This document shows, piece after piece, positions 19,591 to 29,205 of a stretch of DNA of 40,592 nucleotides (within the stretch, counting starts at the first letter, position 1; each line of letters begins with the position of its first letter). Made by a program: the position numbers and the translations under genes. The stretch comes from an uncultured Faecalibacterium sp. (GTDB taxonomy: Bacteria; Bacillota; Clostridia; Oscillospirales; Ruminococcaceae): the NCBI GenBank assembly GCA_900551435.1, contig URVW01000012.1, positions 1 through 40,592 of the forward strand, in the 5' to 3' direction. Under the pieces are notes generated by a model. The model searched no databases, was not told the DNA's origin, and saw nothing but the letters and a program-made list of their open reading frames with translations.

Positions 19591-20528
19591 GCCGCTACAC
19601 ACTGGGCATCGACACAAGCAACTATGCAACCTCTCTGGCGGTTTTTGATACAGCCGGAGAGGTTGTTTGTGCAAAAAAGCGGTTTCTTCCGGTCAAGGAG
19701 GGTCAGCTGGGCCTTCGGCAGAGCGATGCCCTGTTTCACCACACCGCGGCGCTGCCCGAAATGCTGGACGAACTGGATGCGGAATTTCCGCTGACGCGGA
19801 TCTCCGCCGTCGGCGTCTCGCAAAAACCGCGCCCGGTCGAGGGAAGTTATATGCCCTGCTTCCTTGCCGGTGTCAGCGCGGCCACGGCCTTTGCCAAGGC
19901 GCGGGGCATCCCGCTCGTTCGGACGACCCATCAGCAGGGTCACGCCGCCGCTGCGCTGTTTGCCGCCAAAGGGGAGGAGCTGTTCCGCCAGAAAGTTCTG
20001 CTTTTCCACATCTCCGGCGGAACGACCGACCTGCTGCTTTGCGACGAGGTCCGGAACATTGAAACGCTCGGCACGAGCACCGATCTCTACGCCGGACAGG
20101 CGGTGGACCGGGTGGGCGTCAAGCTTGGCTTTGGATTCCCGGCGGGCGTGGAAGTCTCCCGCCTTGCCGGACAGTGCGGCGAACCCATCAAGCCGAAATC
20201 GAGCGTAAAGGGGATGCAATGCAGCCTTTCCGGACTGGAAAACCAGTGCAACGCCCTGCTGGCGGCGGGCAAAAGTCCGGAGTACGTCTGCAAATATTGC
20301 TTGCTCTGCGTGGCGGATACCGTCGTCAAGATGACCAAAGCGGCCCAGAAAGAATATCCCGGGCTGCCGGTCGTCTGCGCGGGCGGCGTTATGAGCAGCG
20401 ATGTCATCCGCGCGTGGGTGCAGCAGCGCTTGCCGCAGGTGTACTTCGTCCCGGGCCAGTATTCCAGCGATAACGCCATCGGCGTGTCCATCTTAGCCGC
20501 GCGGGAGGCCGGATTATGGCTGAAGTGA
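19587..20528 (+). CDS. TsaD-like (peptidase M22/Kae1 family) paralogue
   Basis: A 313-residue protein of the ASKHA fold related to TsaD. It starts YTLGIDTSNYATSLAVFD, has HQQGH (the H-x-x-x-H metal site of TsaD), and LFHISGGTTDLLLC and VVCAGGVMSS nucleotide loops. True TsaD makes t6A in tRNA with TsaB, C and E, and is usually longer; this shorter form sits between nusB and xseA in clostridia and is probably a paralogue with another or unknown role. GTG start overlaps the nusB stop by four bases. Confidence 0.82.
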   Translation: MSRYTLGIDTSNYATSLAVFDTAGEVVCAKKRFLPVKEGQLGLRQSDALFHHTAALPEMLDELDAEFPLTRISAVGVSQKPRPVEGSYMPCFLAGVSAATAFAKARGIPLVRTTHQQGHAAAALFAAKGEELFRQKVLLFHISGGTTDLLLCDEVRNIETLGTSTDLYAGQAVDRVGVKLGFGFPAGVEVSRLAGQCGEPIKPKSSVKGMQCSLSGLENQCNALLAAGKSPEYVCKYCLLCVADTVVKMTKAAQKEYPGLPVVCAGGVMSSDVIRAWVQQRLPQVYFVPGQYSSDNAIGVSILAAREAGLWLK

Positions 20529-21739
20529 TCTCCGTTTCAGCGCTCAACCAGTATGTCAAGACGCTTCTGGATGTCAACGATGTCCTGTTTGACCTTGCTC
20601 TGCGGGGCGAGATCGCAAATTTCGTGCAGAATTCCAGAAGCGGCCACTGTTATTTTTCCCTGCGGGACGAGACGGCCAGCGTGAAGGCGGTCATGTTCCG
20701 CTCGGATTCGCGGCGGCTTGGCTTCCGCCCCGAAGAGGGGATGAAGGTCGTGGTGCGCTGCCGTGCCACGCTGTACGAGCGGGACGGTGCGTTTCAGGTC
20801 TACGTCAACGACATGTTCCCGGACGGCATCGGCTCGGCGCAGCTGGCCTTTGAACAGTTGAAAGCCAAGCTCGACCGCGAGGGTCTGTTTGCAGCCGAGC
20901 ACAAAAAGCCGCTGCCCAAGTTCCCGAAGTGCATCGGGCTGGTGACCAGCAAGACCGGCGCCGCTCTGCAGGATATCCGGAACGTCATCGGACGCCGCTG
21001 GCCGGCGGTCCGTCTGCTGCTCTGCCCGGTCAACGTGCAGGGCTTTGAAGCGGCGGAGGAGATCGCCAGCGCCATTGACCGGCTGGACCGCAGCGGGCAG
21101 GTGGATGAGATCGTCGTCGCGCGCGGCGGCGGAAGCCGAGAGGACCTGTGGGTGTTCAACGCGGAGCGCATCGCCCGCGCGGCCTACCGCTGCAAAACGC
21201 CCCTCATCAGCGCCATCGGCCACGAGATCGATTTTACCATTTTGGACTTCGTGGCGGACCAGCGCGCCCCGACTCCCTCGGCGGCGGCAGAGATCGCTGT
21301 GCCGGACCGCGTCGAATGGAGCCGAAAATTATGCAATTTGGAAGAAAATGTTCACGATTCTATCCAAAACCGATGGAATTTATGCTATAATAGGTTGGAA
21401 CAAACGGTACAGCCCCTCTCGCGGAAGCAGATGCAGACCCGCCTGACCCAGTGTCAGCAGCAGGTCGAGCAGCTTTCGGCGCAGATCCATGCGGCGGCAC
21501 AGGCCCAGCAGCAGACCAAGGAGCTTCGTCTGCGCCATGCGTCCGCGCTGGCGGGTTCGCTGAACCCTTACGGCGTTTTGTCGCGCGGCTACGCGATGGT
21601 GCAGGACGCCAAAGGCCGCATTCTGGAGCCGGACGCCCTGCGTGCGGGGCAGACCGTGACCCTTTGCGGCGTAAAAAATCGCATCCAGTGTACCGTGGAT
21701 GAAGTGGAGGGACCCCATGAGAGCACCGAAGAGCTTTGA
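20516..21739 (+). CDS. xseA: Exodeoxyribonuclease VII large subunit
   Basis: A 407-residue XseA. An N-terminal OB fold (ISVSALNQYVKTLLDV, GEIANFVQNSRSGHCYFSLRD), the catalytic core with GLVTSKTGAALQDI, VARGGGSREDLWVFN and GHEIDFTILDFVAD-RAPTPSAAAE, and a C-terminal coiled coil. It degrades single-stranded DNA together with XseB. The ATG overlaps the preceding gene by 13 bases and follows GGGAGG. Confidence 0.95.
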   Translation: MAEVISVSALNQYVKTLLDVNDVLFDLALRGEIANFVQNSRSGHCYFSLRDETASVKAVMFRSDSRRLGFRPEEGMKVVVRCRATLYERDGAFQVYVNDMFPDGIGSAQLAFEQLKAKLDREGLFAAEHKKPLPKFPKCIGLVTSKTGAALQDIRNVIGRRWPAVRLLLCPVNVQGFEAAEEIASAIDRLDRSGQVDEIVVARGGGSREDLWVFNAERIARAAYRCKTPLISAIGHEIDFTILDFVADQRAPTPSAAAEIAVPDRVEWSRKLCNLEENVHDSIQNRWNLCYNRLEQTVQPLSRKQMQTRLTQCQQQVEQLSAQIHAAAQAQQQTKELRLRHASALAGSLNPYGVLSRGYAMVQDAKGRILEPDALRAGQTVTLCGVKNRIQCTVDEVEGPHESTEEL

Positions 21740-21935
21740 GGAAGGGATGACCCGGCTGGAAGCCATTCTGGAACAGATGCAGCAGCCGGAAACGACCCTT
21801 GCCGAATCGGTCAAACTGTATGCCGAAGCGGCATCGCTGACCGATTATTGCCGCATGACGTTGGAAAAAGCTTCGCTGCAGTTGGACGAGATCGACGCCA
21901 AGCGCCAGCCCGCCCCGCAGACCGAAAGCAATTAA
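21717..21935 (+). CDS. xseB: Exodeoxyribonuclease VII small subunit
   Basis: A 72-residue XseB. SFEEGMTRLEAILEQMQQPE and TLAESVKLYAEAASLTDYC are the family helices that cap the XseA coiled coil. ATG at 21717 follows GGAGGG and overlaps the xseA end, so the two subunits are translationally coupled. Confidence 0.93.
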   Translation: MRAPKSFEEGMTRLEAILEQMQQPETTLAESVKLYAEAASLTDYCRMTLEKASLQLDEIDAKRQPAPQTESN

Positions 21936-21947
21936 GGAGGAATATCC

Positions 21948-22829
21948 ATGGATTACGCAAAGCAGTATCAGGATTATTTGGCACGGGTCAACCATGCATT
22001 GGAAGCTGCCTGTGATACGTTTTTGCCGGAGGAGTCAGAGGTCTGCCGCGCTGCGCGGTATAGTCTGCTTGGCGGCGGAAAGCGCATCCGTGCGGTGCTG
22101 GTGCTGGCTGTCTGCGATATGCTGAACGGCAATGCGGAAGCGGCGGACCAGTTTGCAGCTGCTGTCGAGATGCTGCATTGCTATTCGCTGATCCACGACG
22201 ACCTGCCCTGCATGGACAACGATGATCTCCGCCGCGGCAAGCCCTCCTGTCACAAGGCATTTGGCGAAGCCACGGCCATGCTGGCGGGCGATGTGCTTCT
22301 GACCGAGGCGTTCAACGTGATCGCAAACGTTCCGGCCCCGGCCATTGTCAGCGTCCGCGCGGCGCGTGCACTGGGCGCGGGTGCGGGCAGCCACGGCATG
22401 GTCTATGGACAGGAGCTTGACCTGAAATACGAAGCACTGGCCGCGACCGAAGAGCAGCTTCGCCTGATCCACCGCAACAAGACGGGCGCACTCATCAATG
22501 CAGCGGTGCAGATGGGTGCGGCCGCCGCACAGGCCAACGAGACCCAGTGCAAAGAGCTGGAAGGCTACGCCTACGGCATCGGTCTGGTGTTCCAGATCGT
22601 CGATGACGTGCTGGATGTCGTCGGTTCGCAGGAGCAGCTGGGCAAGCCCATCGGCAGCGACAGCGAAAACGGCAAGACGACCTTCGTGACCCTGTATGGC
22701 GCGGAGGGAGCCATGGAGCTGGCACGGAAGCTGAACGACGACACCTGTGCCTCTCTGCGTGCAGAATTTGGCGAAAAGAGCGCCTTCCTCGAGCAGCTTG
22801 CCCGGGAACTCCTCGTGCGCCAGAGCTAA
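21948..22829 (+). CDS. ispA: Farnesyl diphosphate synthase (polyprenyl synthetase)
   Basis: A 293-residue trans-prenyltransferase. Conserved regions: LLGGGKRIRAVLVLA, first Asp-rich motif DDLPCMDNDDLRRGKPSCH, GQELDLKYE, HRNKTGALI, and second Asp-rich motif FQIVDDVLDV. It condenses IPP with DMAPP and GPP to farnesyl diphosphate for undecaprenyl and other isoprenoids. The dxs gene two places downstream supplies the same pathway. AAGGAGGA precedes the ATG. Confidence 0.94.
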   Translation: MDYAKQYQDYLARVNHALEAACDTFLPEESEVCRAARYSLLGGGKRIRAVLVLAVCDMLNGNAEAADQFAAAVEMLHCYSLIHDDLPCMDNDDLRRGKPSCHKAFGEATAMLAGDVLLTEAFNVIANVPAPAIVSVRAARALGAGAGSHGMVYGQELDLKYEALAATEEQLRLIHRNKTGALINAAVQMGAAAAQANETQCKELEGYAYGIGLVFQIVDDVLDVVGSQEQLGKPIGSDSENGKTTFVTLYGAEGAMELARKLNDDTCASLRAEFGEKSAFLEQLARELLVRQS

Positions 22830-22853
22830 AAAAGAGAAGAAAGTGAGCCTATC

Positions 22854-23321
22854 ATGCAACTGATCCGCGATGTATTATCTCTGAATCAGATTTTGACCGT
22901 GTCGCTCCTGAGCTGGTTCGTGGCACAGGTCCTCAAAACGATCATCAACTTCGTCCTGCTGGGCAAGTTCCAGCTGGAGCGGATGTGGGGCGACGGCGGA
23001 ATGCCCAGCGCCCACAGCGCAACGGTCTGCGCTATGGTGATCGCAACGGCCCGGAGCGAGGGCATCAACTCGGCGATCTTTGCGGTGGCGTCGGTCGTGG
23101 CCATCATCACGATGCACGATGCCATGGGCGTCCGCCGCGAGACCGGCGAACAGGCCAAGGTGCTGAACCGGATGCTGGAACAGTGGATCGAAGTGACCGA
23201 GAAAAATTCTCCCTTCCTGCAGAACATGCATCTGAAGGAAATGGTTGGCCACACGCCGTTGCAGGTCCTGGCCGGTTTTGCGGTCGGCTGCATCGTCGGT
23301 CTGCTGTACCCGATGGCCTGA
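22854..23321 (+). CDS. Divergent PAP2-family membrane protein (DUF212, YuiD-like)
   Basis: A 155-residue membrane protein. QVLKTIINF, GGMPSAHSATVCAM and HDAMGVRRETGEQAKVLNRM are the family landmarks; the SAHS and HDA-GVRR parts resemble the acid phosphatase motifs of PAP2 enzymes. It may act on a lipid or prenyl phosphate, which fits its place between ispA and dxs, but no activity is established. Confidence 0.88.
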   Translation: MQLIRDVLSLNQILTVSLLSWFVAQVLKTIINFVLLGKFQLERMWGDGGMPSAHSATVCAMVIATARSEGINSAIFAVASVVAIITMHDAMGVRRETGEQAKVLNRMLEQWIEVTEKNSPFLQNMHLKEMVGHTPLQVLAGFAVGCIVGLLYPMA

Positions 23322-23378
23322 GGCCATCTGCGGGTGGATGCCCGCGCGTACTATGAATTGTGAGAAGGACGTGAATCT

Positions 23379-25265
23379 ATGAATTCTCCTTTGCTGGATA
23401 AGATCTCGCAGCCCAGCGATCTGAAAAAGCTGTCCAGTCAGCAGGTCGTACAGCTTTGTTCGGATATCCGTGAATTTTTGCTGGAAAGCGTATCAAAGAC
23501 CGGCGGCCATCTGGCATCCAATCTGGGTGCAGTCGAGCTGACGGTAGCGCTTCACCGCGTGTTGGAAACGCCAAAGGATGAGATCGTTTTCGACGTTGGA
23601 CACCAGTGCTACACCCACAAGATTTTGACAGGCCGCAAGGAAGAGTTTTCGAAACTGCGTCAGCTGGACGGCCTGTCCGGCTTCCCGAATCCGAACGAGA
23701 GCGAGCACGACGCCTTTATTTCCGGCCATGGCAACACGGCACTTTCCATCGCCATCGGCATCGCGTGGGCCAAAAAGCTGCGCGGCGAGCCGGGACAGGT
23801 GGTTGCGCTGATCGGCGACGGCGCCTTTACCGGCGGCATGGTCTATGAGGGCATGAACAACATCGGAAATCTGGACAATCTGATCGTCATTCTGAACGAT
23901 AACAAGATGTCTATTTCCAAAAATGTCGGTGCGCTGTCCCGCTATCTGAAGCACCTGCGCACGACGAACCGCTATTTTGATGCCAAGGAAAACGTGAGCA
24001 GCTTCCTCGACCATGTGCCGGTCGTGGGTTCTCCGCTCAAGACCGGCATCCGGAACGGAAAGGCCATCGTCCGCCGCGCCATGTATCATTCGACCATGTT
24101 CGAAGATATGGGCTTCCATTATTATGGTCCCTTCGACGGCAACAACGAGCCGGAACTGGAACGGGTCCTGCGAGTCATCTGCAAGCAGCCGGGTCCGCAT
24201 TTCCTGCATGTCGTCACGAAAAAGGGAAAGGGCTATGCTCCTGCGGAGGACAACCCCGGAAACTTCCACGGCGTCTCGAAATTTGACCCCAACAGCACTC
24301 CGGAGGACCCCGAAGTGGCCCCGAAGGAATCGTTTTCGACCGTGTTCGGCAACCTATTAAATAAGGAAGCTGTGACCAACGAGAAGATCTGCGCCATCAC
24401 CGCCGCCATGAAGTACGGCACGGGCTTGCAGTTCTTTGCCCACACCCACCCGAAGCGGTTCTTTGACGTGGGCATGGCCGAGCAGCACGCCGTGACCTTC
24501 GCGGCCGGTCTGGCCAGTCAGGGGATGCTCCCGGTCGTCTGCATCTACTCGACCTTCCTGCAGCGCTCCTATGACCAGATCATCCACGACGTGAATCTTC
24601 TGAATGAAAACGTCGTGCTGGCTATCGACCGCGCCGGATTCGTCCCGGCAGACGGTGAAACGCATCAGGGCATTTACGACCCGGCGTTCCTCAGTCAGGT
24701 CGGTATCCCCATTTACTCACCCTCGAACTACGCCGAACTGCGCTACTGGCTGCCCAAGCTAGTGAGCAATTCGATGCAGGGGCCGCGTGCCATCCGCTAT
24801 CCGCGCGGCGGCGAAAGCGCCGTGCTGGCGGAGTATGGCTGCTCGGAAAAAGAGTACGATCATCTCTATACCGCCCCCTGTGCGAAGACAGTTCTGGTCA
24901 GCTATGCAGACGAAGTGGCGGATGTTCTCGCAGCGGCAAAACTTTTGGGCGACGAGAAGCTGCCTTGTGACGTCTACAAGCTTGTAAAGGTGTTTCCCTT
25001 TACAGATAAGCTGGTTCGTGAAATTTCGCGTTATTCGGTCGTTTTGTTTGCTGAAGAGTGCGTCGCATGCGGCGGCATCGGCGAACACTTCGAAATGGCC
25101 CTTCAGCAGGCTGGCTGGAGAGGAACGTACATCCATCGTGCGGTCACTGACGTGCGTCTGCCTCATGCGACCGTTCCGCAGATCAAGGAAGCCACGGGTC
25201 TGGATGCCGCGCATCTGGCCCAGACCATCCGGGAGCTGTATGTGAAAGGAGAAACAGCATTTTGA
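23379..25265 (+). CDS. dxs: 1-deoxy-D-xylulose-5-phosphate synthase
   Basis: A 628-residue, full-length DXS. Landmarks: TGGHLASNLGAVELTVALH, DVGHQCYTHKILTGR, thiamine-diphosphate motif GDGAFTGGMVYEGMNN to NDNKMSIS, KKGKGYAPAE, FDVGMAEQHAVTFAAGLA and DRAGFVPADGETHQG. It makes DXP from pyruvate and glyceraldehyde 3-phosphate, the first step of the non-mevalonate isoprenoid pathway. AGAAGGACG precedes the ATG. Coupled to the next gene by a four-base overlap. Confidence 0.96.
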   Translation: MNSPLLDKISQPSDLKKLSSQQVVQLCSDIREFLLESVSKTGGHLASNLGAVELTVALHRVLETPKDEIVFDVGHQCYTHKILTGRKEEFSKLRQLDGLSGFPNPNESEHDAFISGHGNTALSIAIGIAWAKKLRGEPGQVVALIGDGAFTGGMVYEGMNNIGNLDNLIVILNDNKMSISKNVGALSRYLKHLRTTNRYFDAKENVSSFLDHVPVVGSPLKTGIRNGKAIVRRAMYHSTMFEDMGFHYYGPFDGNNEPELERVLRVICKQPGPHFLHVVTKKGKGYAPAEDNPGNFHGVSKFDPNSTPEDPEVAPKESFSTVFGNLLNKEAVTNEKICAITAAMKYGTGLQFFAHTHPKRFFDVGMAEQHAVTFAAGLASQGMLPVVCIYSTFLQRSYDQIIHDVNLLNENVVLAIDRAGFVPADGETHQGIYDPAFLSQVGIPIYSPSNYAELRYWLPKLVSNSMQGPRAIRYPRGGESAVLAEYGCSEKEYDHLYTAPCAKTVLVSYADEVADVLAAAKLLGDEKLPCDVYKLVKVFPFTDKLVREISRYSVVLFAEECVACGGIGEHFEMALQQAGWRGTYIHRAVTDVRLPHATVPQIKEATGLDAAHLAQTIRELYVKGETAF

Positions 25266-26065
25266 AAATCCGATTGGATCAATATCTGGTTCAGCACGGA
25301 CTCATCCAGAGCCGTGAACGGGCCAAAGCCATGATCATGTCCGGCGTCGTGTTCGTCAACGAGCAGAAAGTTGACAAGGCCGGCGAGATGATCAAAGAGG
25401 ACGCAAAGGTGGAAGTGCGCGGCCACGACATCGGCTATGTCAGCCGCGGCGGCCTGAAGCTGGAAAAGGCAATGAAGTGCTTCCCGCTGACGCCGAAGGG
25501 CAAAGTCTGCATGGACATCGGCGCATCGACCGGCGGCTTCACCGACTGTATGCTTCAGAACGGCGCGGTCAAGGTCTACGCCGTCGATGTCGGCTACGGC
25601 CAGCTGGCGTGGAAACTGCGCACCGACGAGCGGGTCGTCAACATGGAGCGCACCAACATCCGCAATGTGACCCCGGATGTGCTGGAAGATCCCATCGAAT
25701 TTTTCAGCGTTGATGTCTCGTTCATCTCGCTGCATCATATTTTCCCGGTCGCACAGGCCATCACGACCCCGGACGCCATGGGCGTCTGTCTGGTCAAGCC
25801 GCAGTTCGAAGCGGGCCGTGAAAAGGTCGGCAAGAACGGTGTTGTCCGCGACCCGGCCACGCATTGCGAGGTGCTTCACAATGCGATGGGTTATGCCGCC
25901 GCCAACGGTTTTGCGGTGCGCGGCTTGGATTTCAGCCCCGTCAAAGGCCCGGAAGGAAACATCGAATATCTGATGTTCGTCCAGAAGAGCGAGGAACCCT
26001 CGGTGCTGGACGACAGCGTGGCGAAGGAAGTCGTCGCGGCCAGCCACTCGACGCTGGACCACTGA
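25262..26065 (+). CDS. tlyA: TlyA-family rRNA 2'-O-methyltransferase
   Basis: A 267-residue protein with an N-terminal S4 RNA-binding domain (IRLDQYLVQHGLIQSRERAK) and a FtsJ-like methyltransferase domain (SRGGLKLEKAM, MDIGASTGGFTDCMLQ, VKPQFEAGREKVGKNGVVRD). TlyA proteins methylate 16S/23S rRNA ribose; some are called hemolysins for historical reasons. It starts with TTG overlapping the dxs stop, with AAAGGAG at nine bases. Confidence 0.92.
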   Translation: MKIRLDQYLVQHGLIQSRERAKAMIMSGVVFVNEQKVDKAGEMIKEDAKVEVRGHDIGYVSRGGLKLEKAMKCFPLTPKGKVCMDIGASTGGFTDCMLQNGAVKVYAVDVGYGQLAWKLRTDERVVNMERTNIRNVTPDVLEDPIEFFSVDVSFISLHHIFPVAQAITTPDAMGVCLVKPQFEAGREKVGKNGVVRDPATHCEVLHNAMGYAAANGFAVRGLDFSPVKGPEGNIEYLMFVQKSEEPSVLDDSVAKEVVAASHSTLDH

Positions 26066-26113
26066 ACTGTTAAAAATGTTGCATCGAAGTCTTCGATAGG
26101 AGGTGCAGGGCGG

Positions 26114-26965
26114 ATGACTGTTTACGTTTCGCCAAACCCCGGAAAAGCAATGGCCTATGGCATTTCGCAGCGTGCCGCGCAAATTCTGCTCACCCACGGC
26201 GCACAGGTCCTGATGCGGACAGAGCTTCAGGAAGAGTGCGACACCATGGGCGTCCAGTATCTGCCGCAGAAGGAGTGTCTGCAAAAAACGGACGTCATCC
26301 TGACCATCGGCGGAGATGGGACCATCCTGCATGAGGCAAATCTTTCGTTGGAATATCGAAAACCGATCCTCGGCATCAACCTCGGCCGCTGTGGATTTCT
26401 GGCGACCTGCGAGATCGACGAGATGGAGACGAAGCTTTCCGCCGTTGCACGCGGAGATTTCATGCTCGATAACCGGATGCTGCTCTATGTCCGCGTCCTC
26501 GGCGACGACAGCTGGGAGGGCCACGCCCTGAACGATGTCGTAATGACCAAAGGCCGCTTGCAGCAAGCCATTGACTTCAGCATTTACTGCGACGATATTC
26601 TAGTCGAGCACTATCGCGGAGATGGTGTAATTGTTGCAACGCCGACGGGCTCCACAGCCTATTCGCTGGCGGCGGGCGGCCCGATTTTGGACTCGCAGAC
26701 GAAAGGTGTCGTCGTAACGCCCATCTGCCCGCACAGCTTGGCCAGTCCGGCCATGGTGTTCGCGCAGGAGCGCAAGATCAACATTTGTGTCGGGCAGGTC
26801 GCCGATGAAGAAGTGTTCATCAGCTGCGACGGCGCTGCGGGCTATTCTCTGCGGGCCGGTGCGACGGCGGAAGTCCGTCTGAGCGACCAGATCGTTCAGC
26901 TGATCACGTTCAGCAAAGCGGATCAGTTTCAGGCCATCGACCAGAAACTTCGCGGCAGACGGTAA
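26114..26965 (+). CDS. nadK: NAD kinase
   Basis: A 283-residue NAD kinase. Motif GGDGT at 66-70 in VILTIGGDGTILHEA, then GINLGRCGFLA, LNDVVMTKGR and GDGVIVATPTGSTAYSLAAGGP. It phosphorylates NAD to NADP. AGGAGGTGC lies before the ATG. It sits between tlyA and argR as in other Firmicutes. Confidence 0.96.
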   Translation: MTVYVSPNPGKAMAYGISQRAAQILLTHGAQVLMRTELQEECDTMGVQYLPQKECLQKTDVILTIGGDGTILHEANLSLEYRKPILGINLGRCGFLATCEIDEMETKLSAVARGDFMLDNRMLLYVRVLGDDSWEGHALNDVVMTKGRLQQAIDFSIYCDDILVEHYRGDGVIVATPTGSTAYSLAAGGPILDSQTKGVVVTPICPHSLASPAMVFAQERKINICVGQVADEEVFISCDGAAGYSLRAGATAEVRLSDQIVQLITFSKADQFQAIDQKLRGRR

Positions 26966-26989
26966 CATTCAGAAAAAGGGGGAAGCATT

Positions 26990-27478
26990 ATGGGCCGCAG
27001 CAGCCGAGGGGATGCCAAAAGCAAGCGGGAACGCCAGCAGACGATCTTGCGCCTGATCCAAGAAAATCCGATCAGCCGTCAGGAGTCGCTGCTGGAGTAT
27101 CTGCGCAAGGAAGGGTTCGACGCCACACAGGCGACGATCTCCCGGGATATCCGGGAGCTGAGTCTGGTCAAAGCTGCCACGAGCACGGGCTATCGCTATG
27201 TTTCCAGTCACAACGAGGCACTGAACCCCAAAATTCAGGGCCGGTTCGAGACGATCTTTCACGAATCGGTCCTCAGTGTGGACTTTGCCGGACACGTCGT
27301 CCTTGTCAAATGCTACTCCGGCATGGCGAACGCTGCGTGCGAAGTCTTTGACGCTTTGAAATGGAAAAATGTTGTCGGAACATTGTCCGGCGATGACACA
27401 TTTTTGATCGTGGCCCGCTCGGAACGGGATGCAAAAACCATCTGCTCCGAGCTGACCCACCACATCGGACAGAAGTAA
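26990..27478 (+). CDS. argR: Arginine repressor ArgR
   Basis: A 162-residue ArgR/AhrC. N-terminal winged helix-turn-helix (RQQTILRLIQENPISRQESL, then FDATQATISRDIRELSLVK) and a C-terminal arginine-binding oligomerisation domain with GTLSGDDTFLIVARSE. It controls arginine biosynthesis and breakdown genes; none are in this window, so its targets are elsewhere. A 14-residue basic N-terminal extension is present. AAGGGGGA precedes the ATG. Confidence 0.95.
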   Translation: MGRSSRGDAKSKRERQQTILRLIQENPISRQESLLEYLRKEGFDATQATISRDIRELSLVKAATSTGYRYVSSHNEALNPKIQGRFETIFHESVLSVDFAGHVVLVKCYSGMANAACEVFDALKWKNVVGTLSGDDTFLIVARSERDAKTICSELTHHIGQK

Positions 27479-27494
27479 TGCGGGAGAAACGACC

Positions 27495-29174
27495 ATGCTG
27501 AGCAGTCTGCAAATTGAAAATGTTGCAGTCATCCAAAAAGCCAACGTGCATTTTGAAAAGGGCCTGAATGTTCTCACCGGCGAGACCGGCGCGGGCAAGT
27601 CCATTCTGATCGACTCGATCAATGCAATTTTGGGCAACCGGACCTCCAAGGACTTGGTGCGCACCGGCGCGGCGAAGGCTGTGATCCGTGCGGCCTTCGA
27701 AAATGTGCCGGATGCCGTCCTTGACAGCTTGGAAAAGGCTGGGTATGAGCGCTCGGACGCTTTGACCCTGAGCCGTGAGATCACCGCCGAGGGCAAAAGC
27801 ACCTGCCGCATCAACGGGATGCCCGCCACGGCGGCCATTCTGCGCGAATTGTGCGGGGGACTCATCAATATCAATGGCCAGCACGACTCGGTGGGTCTGC
27901 TGAACCCGGCCCATCACGAGGGTATTTTGGACGCCTACGCTCAGAACGACGCCGAGTTTCAGGAGTATTACAGCGTTTACCGCGCATTGATCAAAGTTAA
28001 AAAAGAGTTGGACGCCATCATCACCGACGAAACGGAAAAACAGCGCAAGATCGACCTTCTGAGCTATCAGGTGCAGGAGATCGAGGACGCCGCGCTGACT
28101 CCCGGTGAGGAGGAAACGCTCGACGCCCGCCGCAAAGTGCTGGCGAATGCGTCCACCATTCGGGAGCGGATCTCGCAGAGCTACGCGCTTTTGTCGGGCG
28201 GGGACGATGCCCCCGGCGCGGTGGACCTTCTGGGCGAAGCTTCCAATGCGATGGACGTGGTGGCTCAGCTTGACGAGGGCCTTTCTACGGCGGCGGGCCA
28301 GCTGCTCGACCTTTATTATACGGCGAAAGATCTTTCGGCGGACCTCATCGGCCGATTGGATGCCTACGATGCCAACGATGCGGAATTGGACGAGATCGAA
28401 CAGCGTATCGACCTGATCTATAAGCTCAAGCGCAAGTATGGGGACACGGTCGAGGATATCATCGCCTTTGGACAGAACGCGCGGGAAGAGCTGGACCGCA
28501 TCCAGTTTTCACAGGAGCGTGCCGAGCATCTGCAAGCGGAAAAGCATCGTCTCTACGTTCTTGCCCGCGAAAAAGCGGAGGCTCTGACCCAGACGCGCCT
28601 GAAAGCCTTCGAGGAGCTGAACAAGCGCATTTCCGGCACGCTGGATTTTCTGAACATGCCGGGGGTCCGGATGACGCTTCGTCATGCCCGCGGCCCGCTG
28701 GCGAGCCACGGACAGGACAGCGTGGAATTTTATATCTCCACCAACCCCGGTGAAGCCCCCAAGCCGCTGGCAAAAATTGCTTCCGGCGGTGAGCTGAGCC
28801 GCATCACGCTGGCCATCAAAAATGCGATGGCCGATAAGGATGCCGTGCCGACTGTCATCTACGATGAGATCGACAGCGGCGTTTCGGGCAAGGCGGCGAG
28901 CCGCATCGGCGAGGTGCTCAAACAGAGCGCAAGGGACCATCAGATCCTCTGCATCACCCACACCGCGCAGATCGCCGCGCTGGCGGACTGCCACTTGCTC
29001 ATCCAGAAAAATGTTGCAAACGAGCGCACCTATACCGAGATCCATCCGTTGGATACCGAAGGCCGTGTGGATGCCTTGGCGCACATCATTTCCGGCGACC
29101 ACGTCACCGAGCTGTCCCGTGCCAATGCGCGGGAGATGCTGGGACTTGCCGAAAAAGAGACGTTTCAAGCTTGA
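27495..29174 (+). CDS. recN: DNA repair protein RecN
   Basis: A 559-residue SMC-like ATPase. Walker A GETGAGKSILIDSINAILG near the N-terminus, a central coiled coil (about 165-370), and the C-terminal half with KIASGGELSRITLAIK signature and VIYDEIDSGVSG Walker B. It binds broken DNA ends in double-strand break repair. The last gene of the operon; its TGA stop lies inside the -35 box of the tyrS promoter. Confidence 0.96.
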   Translation: MLSSLQIENVAVIQKANVHFEKGLNVLTGETGAGKSILIDSINAILGNRTSKDLVRTGAAKAVIRAAFENVPDAVLDSLEKAGYERSDALTLSREITAEGKSTCRINGMPATAAILRELCGGLININGQHDSVGLLNPAHHEGILDAYAQNDAEFQEYYSVYRALIKVKKELDAIITDETEKQRKIDLLSYQVQEIEDAALTPGEEETLDARRKVLANASTIRERISQSYALLSGGDDAPGAVDLLGEASNAMDVVAQLDEGLSTAAGQLLDLYYTAKDLSADLIGRLDAYDANDAELDEIEQRIDLIYKLKRKYGDTVEDIIAFGQNAREELDRIQFSQERAEHLQAEKHRLYVLAREKAEALTQTRLKAFEELNKRISGTLDFLNMPGVRMTLRHARGPLASHGQDSVEFYISTNPGEAPKPLAKIASGGELSRITLAIKNAMADKDAVPTVIYDEIDSGVSGKAASRIGEVLKQSARDHQILCITHTAQIAALADCHLLIQKNVANERTYTEIHPLDTEGRVDALAHIISGDHVTELSRANAREMLGLAEKETFQA

Positions 29175-29199
29175 CAATCCCGGGCCGGTGTGTTAAAGT
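29171..29199 (+). promoter_or_regulatory. Promoter of the tyrS T-box leader
   Basis: TTGACA (29171-29176), 17-base spacer, TAAAGT (29194-29199). The -35 box overlaps the recN stop codon. Confidence 0.8.
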
Positions 29200-29205
29200 A
29201 ATAGT

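Noticed and set aside
21380..21395. Internal promoter in xseA (GCTATAAT)
   Set aside because: No -35 box at the right distance; it is inside coding sequence.
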